Positions 1 to 9,252 of a DNA stretch of 64,000 bases are shown one piece after another (position 1 is the first letter of the stretch; each line of letters begins with the position of its first letter). Below the pieces are notes generated by a model that saw only the letters and a program-made list of their open reading frames with translations, did no database searches and was not told the origin of the DNA. The position numbers and the translations under genes are program-made. Source of the stretch: an uncultured Granulosicoccaceae bacterium (GTDB taxonomy: Bacteria; Pseudomonadota; Gammaproteobacteria; Granulosicoccales; Granulosicoccaceae). The DNA is taken from assembly GCA_937958675.1 (NCBI GenBank), contig CALGND010000071.1, positions 29,458-93,457 of the forward strand. The letters are read 5' to 3'.

Positions 1-140
1 CACTGCGTCGTGCTAATAGTAAATTTGAGAAACGCTTTCGGCAAGTGGAATCACTTGCCGCGGATGAGCAACTGGAGTTGCCAGCAATGGATCTTGCTAG
101 CCTTGATGCATTGTGGGATAAAGCTAAGCAGATGACTTAG
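1..140 (+). CDS. mazG: MazG nucleotide pyrophosphohydrolase, C-terminal end (partial)
   Basis: Only the last 45 codons are present; the gene enters from the left edge and ends at the TAG at 138-140. The tail runs from LRRANSKFEKRF to LWDKAKQMT. It matches the end of MazG proteins, where an LRxAN-KFxxRF segment precedes a helix with a LWxxAK motif. MazG hydrolyses non-canonical or excess NTPs to NMP and pyrophosphate. The stop overlaps by 17 bases the 3' end of the convergent oxidoreductase gene, inside a 12-bp tandem repeat. The identification rests on this tail alone. Confidence 0.72.
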   Translation, partial: LRRANSKFEKRFRQVESLAADEQLELPAMDLASLDALWDKAKQMT

Positions 141-1425
141 CGACGGACTTAGCGACGGATTTACCTGCACCTCGCTTACGTTGTATATAACGCGCCGGCG
201 AAAATGGCTTCATATCCATACTCAGTGATTCACTACTAATTTGTTCTGCCAGCGCCTTGCCGGTGATTGGGCCGGTCATGACGCCAATATGATGATGCCC
301 GAATGCCATCCATAAGCCAGGTTGCCCGGGTGCTGGGCCAATCACTGGACGGCTATCAGGAAATGTTGGCCTAGCACCGCACCATAGAGGGTCGTCTGTT
401 CGTTCAGTAATGCCAATCGCTTCGTGCACAGAAGGCATTACTTGCTCAAGCTGCGAATAGTTGCGTGGTGCATCGCGATGATTAAGCTCTACCCCGGTAG
501 TAATTCGTAGCCCTTGTTCCATTGGGCTCATAATAAAACCTGACTCAATATCATGTACCGAGCGGCTTAGCGTTTCACCTTGCGCAAAGTGATAATGGGC
601 GTGATAACCCCGTTCAAATCGCATCGGCACTGTAAAGCCAGCTGTTGCGAGTATGTCACCACTCCATGGGCCAGCAGCCACAACAAGTTGATCGCTGCTT
701 AGTTGCTTGCCGTTTTCTAGATGGCAGTGAGTTTGATTACCGCTAAACGATAAGCTTTTGATGTTCTCACGTAGTAACTTGCCGCCGTCTTTTACAAATT
801 GCTCTGCATATTCTCTTATCAGCATCGACGGGTTATTGATACATGCAGCGCCAGATACCAAATAGCCGGCAGAAAAGATAGGGCGGAGTGAGGGCTCGAG
901 ATCATGTATGCCTGCTGCATCCAACTTTTGAATATCGATACCTCGCTCGGCGTATAGCTGCGCTTCAAACGACTGCTCATCATAACCTGCCCCTTTGCGG
1001 TATACCTTAAGCCAGCCTTTTTCGCTGAGCCTGTGCATATTGCCAGCGCGTTGCATCATCGCTTTGTGTTCATCTAGTGCGGGGGTGGTGAGCTGATGGA
1101 GTGCATCGCAGGTTATTCTTGATGCACGGGTTTTACTGGATTGCAAAAATTGCAGTGCCCAAGGTATATTTTTTAAAATATACGGCCAGTTGTAACGCAG
1201 ATAAGGCGTATTGTTGCGTAGATACTTAGCAAGGGATGCATGAAGGCCGGGATTGTTCAGTGGCACAAAGGATGCGCCATTGATTACACCGGCATTACCA
1301 TAGGAGGTTTCGCTTGCAGGTAGCTCACGATCAACCATCGTGACATCCCATCCGCGTTGCAGCAAATGCGTTGCAGTGGCAACGCCAATTGAGCCTGCGC
1401 CAAGTACGATGATTGATTTACTCAT
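124..1425 (-). CDS. DadA-like FAD-dependent D-amino-acid dehydrogenase
   Basis: This is a DAO-superfamily flavoprotein of about 433 residues. The N-terminus has a Rossmann dinucleotide motif, VLGAGSIGVATATHLLQRG, then an acidic residue (VDRE). The C-terminal half has a second FAD-contacting stretch (TFPDSRPVIGPAPGQPGLW, then GHHHIGVMTGPITGKALAE). This layout fits the DadA family, which oxidises D-amino acids to 2-oxo acids and feeds electrons to the respiratory chain. Glycine oxidase or another DAO member is possible; substrate is not readable. Start: two in-frame ATGs lie six bases apart, and the second (1425) has GGAA at suitable spacing, so I prefer it to 1431. The tail carries a duplicated KSVA encoded by a 12-bp tandem repeat. 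Confidence 0.8.
   Translation of the reverse strand: MSKSIIVLGAGSIGVATATHLLQRGWDVTMVDRELPASETSYGNAGVINGASFVPLNNPGLHASLAKYLRNNTPYLRYNWPYILKNIPWALQFLQSSKTRASRITCDALHQLTTPALDEHKAMMQRAGNMHRLSEKGWLKVYRKGAGYDEQSFEAQLYAERGIDIQKLDAAGIHDLEPSLRPIFSAGYLVSGAACINNPSMLIREYAEQFVKDGGKLLRENIKSLSFSGNQTHCHLENGKQLSSDQLVVAAGPWSGDILATAGFTVPMRFERGYHAHYHFAQGETLSRSVHDIESGFIMSPMEQGLRITTGVELNHRDAPRNYSQLEQVMPSVHEAIGITERTDDPLWCGARPTFPDSRPVIGPAPGQPGLWMAFGHHHIGVMTGPITGKALAEQISSESLSMDMKPFSPARYIQRKRGAGKSVAKSVAKSSA
134..157. repeat. 12-bp perfect tandem duplication at convergent gene ends
   Basis: GACTTAGCGACG occurs twice back to back (134-145, 146-157), followed by a degenerate third unit starting GATTTACC. The mazG stop codon lies in the first unit. 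On the minus strand the repeat encodes the KSVA-KSVA tail of the DadA-like protein, so a short duplication seems to have lengthened that C-terminus. Confidence 0.8.
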
Positions 1426-1490
1426 TACCATTCCGGTTGATTGGACAACCGGGATAGTAAATCATGTTAGGAGCGTTTGGCTAGCTTGTT

Positions 1491-3185
1491 TTAGATGTCC
1501 TGATCTTCTAAGCTGGCAACCAGTGGGAAGAAGTGCTTATCGAGCGCTGACAAAAGAGTTTTCTCTTCAAATAGTGCACGCTTTAGGCGAGCATTGTGTC
1601 GGTAGATATCTTTGCGTTTGTGGAATTTCCCGTCCTCATCAATCCAAGCAGTAAAGTAAGCCATATGGGTTGCGATCTTGTTGTTAATCTTAATGCGCTT
1701 GGTCTTCTTCGATGCTAACAGTTGTTTAGTCTGCTTCGAATTCATCCCATCTATCTGAAAAATCAACCCCGCTAAACGATCAGGATCACTTAGACGAATA
1801 CAACCATGGCTATAAGCTCGTTCGGTCTTTTTAAAAAGGCTTTTAGCTTGAGTGTCATGTAAATAGATTGCGTCTGGATTTGGCATTAAGATTTTTAGCT
1901 TTCCCAAAGCGTTTCTCTTGCCTGCTTTCTGGCGTAACACATAGGGGAAGGGTCTTTTCATGATTTGATCAGGTGTTACATCAGAATGTGCGACTTTCTC
2001 TAATCGACCATTTGCATAACTGAAAAAATCGAACCCCTTGTTCTTTAGATATCCCGGGCGTTTGCGCTCAATAGGTAGTAGTTCGTTTTGTGTGATTTTG
2101 CGTGGCACAGTCCATGTAGGAGCTACTTCAATGAATTTTACGTCTTTAGAGAATACTGGCGTTTGATGCTCCTGAGAGCCTACCACTACTGGCATATCAA
2201 CTACCTCTTGATCGCCATTCATCATCTGTAAGCTGTAGCTGGGCAGGTTCACCATTATGTGCATATAACCTAAGTCGCGCGGCATCCAACGCCAGCGCTC
2301 GAGGCTCATCGCCAATTGCTCGATATCTTCGTCGATGGCGATATTTAGCGCCGCTAGGGTTTTCTTGCCTACTTTGCCGTCTACATCCATGCCATGGCGC
2401 TTTTGAAAGTCTTTGACCGCAGCGATGAGTGTTTCATCAAATTGCTTGCTCATATCAGCGTTTTCTGATAAATCGCCGGTTTCGATCAAACGTTGCTTTA
2501 ATAAACCTACCTGAGGCGAGTATGTGCCAGGTTTCAGCTGTTTGTGATTCTTAACTTTGGTGCGCTTGATTCCACTCTTGCGTTCGTTTAGTAACAGCCG
2601 CATGGCAACCATGAGGCGTCCATATTGCTTGTGGCGGGGAGTGACCATCGCTATTGCATCATCGACCTCGATCTGGCCACTGAGCAATGCTGAGTAAAGG
2701 TTTTCGACGTTGAAGTCTGGCGCACGACGTTTTAGTTTTCTCTGAATCTCTTGCGGATCCAGAACACCCTTAGCAAGATGAGTTGTGTATGTTTTGAATG
2801 TGTTGCTTAGCTCAAGGTCTAATTGCCCTTTAAGATCATTGATACTCTCAGCACCTTTGTAGTCGCTCGATTTGACTGCGCTTACATAGTAATTGACCTT
2901 ATCTTGTAAAGACACAATGTTATACGAATGAGGGTTTAGACCATGCAGGGGGCTGTCTGCTAAAGCATCAATCAGTCGCCAGGTGTTATAGCTAACACCG
3001 TATTCGTTAAACCACGGGCTCTGATAGGGTTTCAGTTCGTCGTTTGGGTTTGGTTCAAGCTCGTATACGACACCGGCTTTAGGTGTTGCATCTTGCAAAC
3101 TCGGTTCTGTGGTAGCCGCCCAAAGAGGTCCTCCAAAGCTGATCGTAAGCAACAGTGGTATGACTATTTTTATTATTGTTTTCAT
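1491..3185 (-). CDS. Murein L,D-transpeptidase, YcbB/LdtD-like
   Basis: A signal peptide (MKTIIKIVIPLLLTISFG...LWA) precedes a YcbB-type scaffold region, a peptidoglycan-binding repeat near residues 235-285 (FQKRHGMDVDGKVGKKTLA) and a C-terminal YkuD domain. The catalytic motif is YSHGCIRLSDP, with nucleophile Cys near 462. The length, about 564 residues, fits the long YcbB class rather than small ErfK-type enzymes. Such enzymes make 3-3 crosslinks in the periplasm and give beta-lactam tolerance. An upstream TTG could add three residues, but ATG at 3185 starts a normal signal peptide. It is divergent from a secreted protein with its own peptidoglycan-binding domain. Confidence 0.9.
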   Translation of the reverse strand: MKTIIKIVIPLLLTISFGGPLWAATTEPSLQDATPKAGVVYELEPNPNDELKPYQSPWFNEYGVSYNTWRLIDALADSPLHGLNPHSYNIVSLQDKVNYYVSAVKSSDYKGAESINDLKGQLDLELSNTFKTYTTHLAKGVLDPQEIQRKLKRRAPDFNVENLYSALLSGQIEVDDAIAMVTPRHKQYGRLMVAMRLLLNERKSGIKRTKVKNHKQLKPGTYSPQVGLLKQRLIETGDLSENADMSKQFDETLIAAVKDFQKRHGMDVDGKVGKKTLAALNIAIDEDIEQLAMSLERWRWMPRDLGYMHIMVNLPSYSLQMMNGDQEVVDMPVVVGSQEHQTPVFSKDVKFIEVAPTWTVPRKITQNELLPIERKRPGYLKNKGFDFFSYANGRLEKVAHSDVTPDQIMKRPFPYVLRQKAGKRNALGKLKILMPNPDAIYLHDTQAKSLFKKTERAYSHGCIRLSDPDRLAGLIFQIDGMNSKQTKQLLASKKTKRIKINNKIATHMAYFTAWIDEDGKFHKRKDIYRHNARLKRALFEEKTLLSALDKHFFPLVASLEDQDI

Positions 3186-3409
3186 GCCGGTCAAATATTT
3201 TTATTGTTATTGGTGGCAACGCGTCAGATGGTCTAGAATCCTTTTCTGACGAGGATAATGTGGGGATCGGTGCTAATCGTGATTCCTGTATGGTTTTCGC
3301 AGGCGACTTGCGATGCGGCAGGCAATTGTCGGCATAACCATCGCCTGAAGTTGATCTATTTCCGTTCTCGCTGAGAACACGTTCCGTTTTACTAGCCAGG
3401 AGTGAAGCA

Positions 3410-4861
3410 ATGGTTATGTGCAAAAAGGGCCGATTTATCGGTATTCAGTCTCTTAGTTGTATGTCGGCGTTGTTCATTGGCTTGATGCCAGTACAGCTTC
3501 AGGCAGCATCAAATGGCAATGACGGCGAAGTTATGGACGCCGATTCGACCAGTTTGATGCCGCCAGCGAGAAGTGGTGAGTGTTACGGCAAGGTGCGAGT
3601 GCCTGCGCAATACAAAACGGAGTTAATCGACGTTATCACCAAGCAAGCAACGAATAGTTTTGCGATAACAGCTCCAAAATTCAAAGATTCTAGCAAGCGC
3701 GTATTGGTTAAGGACGGCTACAACAAACTGAAAGCAGTGCAGCCGGTCGTTGAAAAAGTCAATGATGTATTTCTTGTATCTCCCGCTACGACACGTTGGG
3801 TGCGTGGATCGACAAAAGGTACGTTGCCAATAACTGATGGCGACAAGCGTGATCTCATCACTGCAGGTGTTAATTTATCCGATGTTGCGGTGGGTTCTTG
3901 TGTTTACGAACACTACAAAGCGCCCTCCGTCACTAGCACTAACGAGCAAGTGCTGGTTAGTCAGGCGAGCGAGAAAATTGAAGTGCAAGATGCCCGATTT
4001 GTAAAAGGCAACGAGAATGTTTTGGTCAAGGCTGCACATAATCGAATTGTTGAAGTGCCAGCGGTTTTCAAAGATGTTGACGAAAGAGTGTTAGTTGAGC
4101 CGGCTACATCAGTTTGGAAGGTAGGTACCGGCCCCATACAACGTATTAACAACCTTACTGGTGAAATCATGTGTCGTGTGGATGTGCCAGCGGTTTATAA
4201 AACTGTTAAAAAGAGTGTTGTTGATATTGCGCCAGTGATTACTAAAGCGGCAACACCTGCAGAATACAAAAAATTTGATACTGAAAAACTAGTCAGTGAT
4301 GCTAAAGAAGTTCGTACAGCGATACCTGCAGAGTATAAGACGATGACCAAAAAAAGTTTTGATGGTGAAGGCTCATTTTCCTGGTTAGATCGAAAATCGG
4401 CTAGTGCAGTGAACGGCGAAGCAACTGGTCGTGTACTGTGTAATACTGCCGTTCCTGCGGTCGAGATTGCATTTGAACGAACTGCTGTAACAACAGCAGG
4501 TAGAGTGTTAAAAGAAGCAGTACCAGCTAAGTATCGTCAGGTTGATATTGTAGAGCTAGTACAAGACTCCACATCCAATAGCGTGCCCGTAGCTGCCGTA
4601 TCAACTAAAGTTGAAAAGCGCTCAAAAATTCGCGATGCTCGTTTTGAATGGCAGCCAATTTTGTGTGAAACGAATATGACGAACGATGTGATAGAGCGTG
4701 TGCAGCAAGCGCTAAAGGATAACGGTTACTCGGTTGGTTCTGTCGACGGTGTGCTTGGCAAAGGAACTTACCGTGCGGTAGAACGCTACCAAAGTGATAA
4801 GAAGTTGCCTCAAGGTGGTATGACACTTGAAACTATTAGATCACTAGGTGTTAGTCTTTAA
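3410..4861 (+). CDS. Secreted repeat protein with C-terminal peptidoglycan-binding domain
   Basis: 483 residues. AGGAG at 3397-3401 supports the ATG at 3410. The N-terminus is a signal peptide ending near QLQAASN. The body is built from degenerate repeats around two recurring strings: a VPAxYKT-type motif (VPAQYKTE, VPAVYKTV, TPAEYKKF, IPAEYKTM, VPAKYRQV) and a VLVxxA-type motif (KRVLVKDG, ENVLVKAA, ERVLVEPA). Cys-containing segments (GECYGKV, IMCRVDV, VLCNTAV) recur about every 150-200 residues. Residues about 425-483 form a PG_binding_1 domain (VQQALKDNGYSVGSVDGVLG, then GTYRAVERYQ). The repeat region is not a family I recognise. A periplasmic, murein-associated role is inferred from the last domain and the divergent L,D-transpeptidase. 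Confidence 0.8.
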   Translation: MVMCKKGRFIGIQSLSCMSALFIGLMPVQLQAASNGNDGEVMDADSTSLMPPARSGECYGKVRVPAQYKTELIDVITKQATNSFAITAPKFKDSSKRVLVKDGYNKLKAVQPVVEKVNDVFLVSPATTRWVRGSTKGTLPITDGDKRDLITAGVNLSDVAVGSCVYEHYKAPSVTSTNEQVLVSQASEKIEVQDARFVKGNENVLVKAAHNRIVEVPAVFKDVDERVLVEPATSVWKVGTGPIQRINNLTGEIMCRVDVPAVYKTVKKSVVDIAPVITKAATPAEYKKFDTEKLVSDAKEVRTAIPAEYKTMTKKSFDGEGSFSWLDRKSASAVNGEATGRVLCNTAVPAVEIAFERTAVTTAGRVLKEAVPAKYRQVDIVELVQDSTSNSVPVAAVSTKVEKRSKIRDARFEWQPILCETNMTNDVIERVQQALKDNGYSVGSVDGVLGKGTYRAVERYQSDKKLPQGGMTLETIRSLGVSL

Positions 4862-4914
4862 GAGGTCGTGGATTGGAATGCTGTATCGATTAGCTTGAGA
4901 GTTAAGCTTGCTAC

Positions 4915-5343
4915 TTATAGAAGATGCTTTAGTTGCTCTAGGTAGGCTTGTTCGTCAGGGGCTTTTCCCTGGCGCTGCGCATCCCATAAAAATTCCCCCA
5001 AGCATTGCATCATAAGATGTTCAACTTGATGGCCATCTTGGTGTTTGATTAATAGAGATCGTGTTATCGATGCAATGCCTCGTGGGCGATCTGTGCCTAC
5101 TTGCTCGCGCAAAGCTAAGTGTAAGCCTAAATGTAGAAAAGGATTTTCTCCGGCATCGTCAGCGGTAAAGTCCTTGTCAGCAAATTGTTGGGCATCCACC
5201 AATAGCGGTTGATACTCTGGGTGATCGATCACTAAATCGACTAGTTGCTTCTCTAGCGGTTCCAGCTTTTCATCACGTTGGTGTTTTTCCCAAGCGCTCG
5301 CATAGGCTTGCCGGATTTTTGTTCTGTCTTGAGTAAAAAGCAT
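4915..5343 (-). CDS. DUF1841 family protein
   Basis: A 142-residue soluble protein starting MLFTQDRTKIRQAYASAWEK. It matches DUF1841, with the central HLGLHLALREQVGTDRPRGI segment and a C-terminal stretch around MMQCLGEFLWDAQR. The molecular function of this family is unknown. It starts six bases after the rnfE stop and is the last gene of the rnfCDGE unit, where many gammaproteobacteria instead have nth (endonuclease III). Translational coupling to rnfE is likely from the spacing, but a role with Rnf is only inference. Confidence 0.85.
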   Translation of the reverse strand: MLFTQDRTKIRQAYASAWEKHQRDEKLEPLEKQLVDLVIDHPEYQPLLVDAQQFADKDFTADDAGENPFLHLGLHLALREQVGTDRPRGIASITRSLLIKHQDGHQVEHLMMQCLGEFLWDAQRQGKAPDEQAYLEQLKHLL

Positions 5344-5349
5344 TATTAA

Positions 5350-6009
5350 TTATCTTGATTTTGTGTCTATCTGTCGGTCTATTTTTCTTTTAGCAATGAG
5401 TAATGCTGCAAGTATAAAAAAGGCACCTGGAGGCAGTAAAGCGATTAGCACGCCATTTTCTGCATTGAATACTTTGATTCCTGCTTGTTGTGCACTATTA
5501 CCAAGCAAGTGTTCGGCCCCCACAAATAGGCTGCCTAAGCCAATTAGTTCACGCGCCATTCCGAGTAGCAGTAGAACGAGAAGAAACCCTAAGCCCATTG
5601 CGAGGGCATCCACTATAGCGGCTTTTACGGGTTGCCGTGATGCAAATGCTTCGGCCCTTCCCATTATCAAACAGTTGGTTACTATTAGCGGTAAAAATAT
5701 ACCAAGTGAGCGATGTAGTTGCGGCAACCAAGCCTGAGTCAGTAGTTCGATACAAGTCACCACCGACGCTATCACTAATACATACAAAGGAATGCGTATC
5801 GATGGCAACAAGTAGTGTCGAAATACTGAAACCATTGTGTTGGAGATAACTAAGGTAATCAGTGTCGCAATTCCCAAGCCCAGTGCGTTGATTGCTGTGT
5901 TGCTTACAGCAAGCAAAGGACAAAGGCCAAGTAGCTTTACCAGAGCTGGGTTGTCGGCCCAAAGCCCGGCGAGTAATAGCTCGCGCTTAGAGGGGGTGCT
6001 GGGTGTCAT
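5350..6009 (-). CDS. rnfE: Ion-translocating Rnf/Rsx complex subunit E
   Basis: A 219-residue integral membrane protein with about six hydrophobic segments. Family motifs include GLCPLLAVSNTAINALGLG near the N-terminus and LGIFLPLIVTNCLIMGRAEAF in the middle, the conserved hairpin shared by RnfA, RnfE and Nqr subunits. RnfE forms part of the membrane core of the complex that links ferredoxin and NAD(H) redox chemistry to ion translocation. The ATG at 6009 overlaps the rnfG stop as ATGA, which sets the start; a longer upstream reading frame would only overlap rnfG further. Confidence 0.95.
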   Translation of the reverse strand: MTPSTPSKRELLLAGLWADNPALVKLLGLCPLLAVSNTAINALGLGIATLITLVISNTMVSVFRHYLLPSIRIPLYVLVIASVVTCIELLTQAWLPQLHRSLGIFLPLIVTNCLIMGRAEAFASRQPVKAAIVDALAMGLGFLLVLLLLGMARELIGLGSLFVGAEHLLGNSAQQAGIKVFNAENGVLIALLPPGAFFILAALLIAKRKIDRQIDTKSR

Positions 6010-6617
6010 TGCAGCGATTTGAAGTTGCGTGAGTACCAAGAGATAGTATCAGAGACAGCGTTGATCACGGCTCGTGGTGTTATGGTTGCCCCTGTTATTT
6101 GGTCAAAGTCACCACCATCTCTTTTTACTGACCAAGATGAAGGTGGCATTGAGGCAGTTTGTAGGTCATTAAGCTGCTTAAGCCAATCACTGCGACCTTG
6201 TTCAATTTTATCGCCTAGGCCTGGGGTTTCAGTGTGCGCAATGAGTGCAACGCCGTGTAGATGTAGACTTTGGGATAGTGCTACTAGCAGCTCTATGTCT
6301 CCGCTATAACCTTGCGATGTGGTGACATGCAACACAGCGCCATGCACCGTACTGGCCGTTTTGTATAGATACGCCCGGTTAACTCTAATGCCAGCGGAAA
6401 CTGGCTTATTCAGCAAGATGCTATCGATAGCTGGATTGTTGTCATAGGCGTTTTTCGGTAGTAGCGCTGACAACTGATTCATTAAAATAGCTTGACTGCT
6501 TTGTTCTCGCTGTTGTTTGGTTACAACAAATACCAATGTGGTCAGTAATACCGCTGTTGCAACGCTTAGACTCAGCCGCAAACCGCTTCGGTGTAGCGTG
6601 GCGTTATCTTTGGGCAT
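6006..6617 (-). CDS. rnfG: Rnf/Rsx complex subunit G (FMN-binding)
   Basis: 203 residues. One N-terminal membrane anchor (LSLSVATAVLLTTLVFVV) is followed by a periplasmic FMN-binding domain. The flavinylation motif TGATIT lies near residues 173-178 (DQITGATITPRAV), where the second Thr would carry covalent FMN. The segment GLGDKIEQ is also typical of the family. The gene overlaps rnfD by 14 bases and rnfE by four, so the genes are translated as a coupled unit. Confidence 0.95.
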   Translation of the reverse strand: MPKDNATLHRSGLRLSLSVATAVLLTTLVFVVTKQQREQSSQAILMNQLSALLPKNAYDNNPAIDSILLNKPVSAGIRVNRAYLYKTASTVHGAVLHVTTSQGYSGDIELLVALSQSLHLHGVALIAHTETPGLGDKIEQGRSDWLKQLNDLQTASMPPSSWSVKRDGGDFDQITGATITPRAVINAVSDTISWYSRNFKSLQ

Positions 6618-7596
6618 AGCGATTTAAAATTAGGTCTATCAGTGGCGCGCACATGTTCATTAGCAGTACTGCAAATGCAAACCCTTCGGGATAGCCACCC
6701 CATTCTCGAATAACAAAGGTCAAACTCCCAATGCCAATTCCGTAAATAACACGTGCAACGTTGCTTGTTGCAGCGGTAACGGGGTCAGTTGCAATAAAAA
6801 ATGCGCCAAGCATGGTAGCGCCAGATGCTATCGCTAAGGTTGCACCGATTTGTGGTTGCGCTGATGTTAGTGATAACAAGCCGTGTAACACAAACAAAGT
6901 GGCAATAACAGATAGTGGGATATGCCAACTAATAACACGCTTATAGAGTAGCCATAGGCCGCCCACTAAAAACCCTAAATTAATGACTGGCCAAGGGCCA
7001 TTTATTACATATTGATTTAGTGTTACTTGAGTCATTGGAGCGACCTGGTCAGCTGCGAATTGGCTTGCTAGGCGGATCGATTCCAGCGGAGTGGCCTGTG
7101 TTATAGAATCCCATTGGCTGTTTACTGATAGAGGCCACTTTGCCTGTATTAGTTCACCCATGCTTAGGCTTTGTTGCTGGCTATCGATCCAGATGGTCAT
7201 GGTTTGTGGGAACGATACCATCAGGAATGCAAACCCAACCATGGCCGGATTAAAAAGATTTTGCCCCAAGCCACCATACAGTTGTTTGCCCAGCACAACC
7301 ATTGCCACGGTGCCCAAGCCAAGTTGCCAGAAGGGAAGTTGCGGCGGTACAGCAAGCGCAAGCAGAGTGGCAGCTAGGATGATGCTGCCATCACTTAAAG
7401 CCGATAACGCAGAGCGGTTTCTTAGCCACATGCAAACTGCTTCTGCGGCTATAGCGATCAATACACAAAACACTATATTGATAATCACTATTGGGCTGAT
7501 CAGCCATGCGTAGGTTGCGGTACCTGGTATCAAGGCCAGCAGGACTAGGAGCATCACGCTGGTGACCGAGTTGCTAGAGCGCAGTTCTATGCTCAT
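6604..7596 (-). CDS. rnfD: Rnf/Rsx complex subunit D (FMN-binding membrane subunit)
   Basis: 330 residues with about nine to ten hydrophobic segments. The motif ASGATMLGAFFIATDP, about residue 260, contains the SGAT box where FMN is covalently attached in this family. The C-terminus (GYPEGFAFAVLLMNMCAPLI) is also diagnostic. The ATG overlaps the rnfC stop (ATGA). With RnfG it carries electrons through the membrane part of the complex. Confidence 0.95.
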   Translation of the reverse strand: MSIELRSSNSVTSVMLLVLLALIPGTATYAWLISPIVIINIVFCVLIAIAAEAVCMWLRNRSALSALSDGSIILAATLLALAVPPQLPFWQLGLGTVAMVVLGKQLYGGLGQNLFNPAMVGFAFLMVSFPQTMTIWIDSQQQSLSMGELIQAKWPLSVNSQWDSITQATPLESIRLASQFAADQVAPMTQVTLNQYVINGPWPVINLGFLVGGLWLLYKRVISWHIPLSVIATLFVLHGLLSLTSAQPQIGATLAIASGATMLGAFFIATDPVTAATSNVARVIYGIGIGSLTFVIREWGGYPEGFAFAVLLMNMCAPLIDLILNRYAQR

Positions 7597-9050
7597 GAAG
7601 TTTTGTCGCTTGGTTTGATCAAACCGGCTTTAGCGCGAGCGAGAGCTGCAGCAATGTCCATTGCTGCAGGGGTAGGCGCGATAGCCACTTTACGCTTTTT
7701 TTCAAGCAGCTCTTGTTCGCGTTCCCTTGCTTTGCGCACCAGTCGCGTCTCTCTGGCTGCATATCGAGCCTCAGCTAATTGTGCGTCAACTTGTAACTGA
7801 GATTGTTTCTGTAGTATTTGTTTGCTCTGTTTAAAATAATCAGTTAATTGGATTGCGGAAGGGCAGACGAGATCACAGCAACGGCATTCGATGCAATTGA
7901 GGAGTTGGTACTCGTTTAGCTTATCGACGTTAGACTGGTATCTAAACAGCTGTTGCGGCAATAGCGACTCTGGGCAAACGTCGGCGCAGTTGCCGCAACG
8001 AATACACGCTTGCTCATCAGCTGTTTGGTTGGTGCGTTCGATAATAATGGCATTGCAATTTGGATCGACGGCGGTGTTTGCTAAATCGATAACGCTTGCG
8101 TTGGATTCCCTGCCGCTTAGGGGGCCACCAATTTTGATCGTCATTTTGCCAGTAGGTGGGTTTGCAGTTGAGCTGCCTGGCAAGTTATTAGTATGTTGGA
8201 GTAAATGCGTTAACGGTGTGCCAAACAGAGCTGATACATTGCACGGTTGGTTTGTGGCGTTGCCTGCAATAGTCACCACACGGCCAAAGATGGGTTGATT
8301 TGCCACCGCATGATGCACGCTATAGGCTGTTGCAACATTAAAACACAGCATGTCGTGATCTGCCGGGCGTTGGCTTTTCGTTAGTTGAGCACCACTTAGT
8401 TGTCGTAGTAATACGGTCTCCGCGCCACCGGGGTAACGCGTTGGTATCACTCGGAGTTGCAACTTAGGGTTTGCGCTATCAACAAGTGCTTGTTTGATTG
8501 TATTAATAGCAGCTATCTTGGTGTCTTCGATCGCAATGATGCATTGCAGGCAACAGGTGATTTGCATTAACGTATTAATGCCTGATATCACCTGTGGAGC
8601 ATGCTCAAGCATCAAGGCTTCGTCGCAGGCAATCATGGGTTCGCACTCGGCTGCGTTGATAACCAATGTCACTAATTCAGCGCACTGTTGGCTCTGTAAT
8701 TTTTTCAGTGTCGAAAACCCCGCGCCACCTAAACCGGTTAACCCTGCCGCTTCAATGGCTGCAATGGGGTTTTCTGCGTTAGTGATTGCAGGTGTATATT
8801 TACTTTCGCCATCGGGTATTAACGTGATGGTTGAATGGCTGCGGTGTGTTTGAATATCGCTTATGTGGCCTGATGTGCTGGCTATCGTGTTTGCTGCGAT
8901 GTTCTGGCCAGCCAAGACGGTATCGCCAATGTTGACTAAGGGTTTATTGGTATTGAACACAAGTTCTGAGGGCAGCGGCACCACTGTTATTGGCTTGCTC
9001 AATCCCTGTTTGTTGGGCGCTAGAGCGATACCTCCGCGAAACGCGGACAT
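7593..9050 (-). CDS. rnfC: Rnf/Rsx complex subunit C (NADH- and Fe-S-binding)
   Basis: About 485 residues. The N-terminal half has the NADH/FMN-binding fold (LTGLGGAGFSTLKKL, then VINAAECEPMIACDEAL). Two ferredoxin-type 4Fe-4S motifs follow near residues 355 and 395 (CIRCGNCADVCP and CIECRCCDLVCP). The C-terminal tail is a charged helix rich in Arg, Glu and Lys. It is shorter than the E. coli protein, which has a long repetitive tail. I chose the ATG at 9050 over a TTG seven codons upstream; neither has a strong ribosome-binding site. It is the first gene of the rnfCDGE block, separated from rnfAB by an opposite-strand aldolase. Confidence 0.93.
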   Translation of the reverse strand: MSAFRGGIALAPNKQGLSKPITVVPLPSELVFNTNKPLVNIGDTVLAGQNIAANTIASTSGHISDIQTHRSHSTITLIPDGESKYTPAITNAENPIAAIEAAGLTGLGGAGFSTLKKLQSQQCAELVTLVINAAECEPMIACDEALMLEHAPQVISGINTLMQITCCLQCIIAIEDTKIAAINTIKQALVDSANPKLQLRVIPTRYPGGAETVLLRQLSGAQLTKSQRPADHDMLCFNVATAYSVHHAVANQPIFGRVVTIAGNATNQPCNVSALFGTPLTHLLQHTNNLPGSSTANPPTGKMTIKIGGPLSGRESNASVIDLANTAVDPNCNAIIIERTNQTADEQACIRCGNCADVCPESLLPQQLFRYQSNVDKLNEYQLLNCIECRCCDLVCPSAIQLTDYFKQSKQILQKQSQLQVDAQLAEARYAARETRLVRKAREREQELLEKKRKVAIAPTPAAMDIAAALARAKAGLIKPSDKTS

Positions 9051-9252
9051 AATGGAGGTTGAATTGGTCAAGTACTGAGCCAGTGAATAGTGCTGGGGTC
9101 AGTTTATCACGGCCTCAAAGCTGATTTATGTTGATTAAAAGCGGGTTTGCAGTGCTGAGCAATTGTGCCAGAATGAACCGTAGTGGTGGCGCTATCACTT
9201 ACGCCGCTGCGCGCGCTACTATTCATGCGACAACAAGCACAGGACAAACCGA

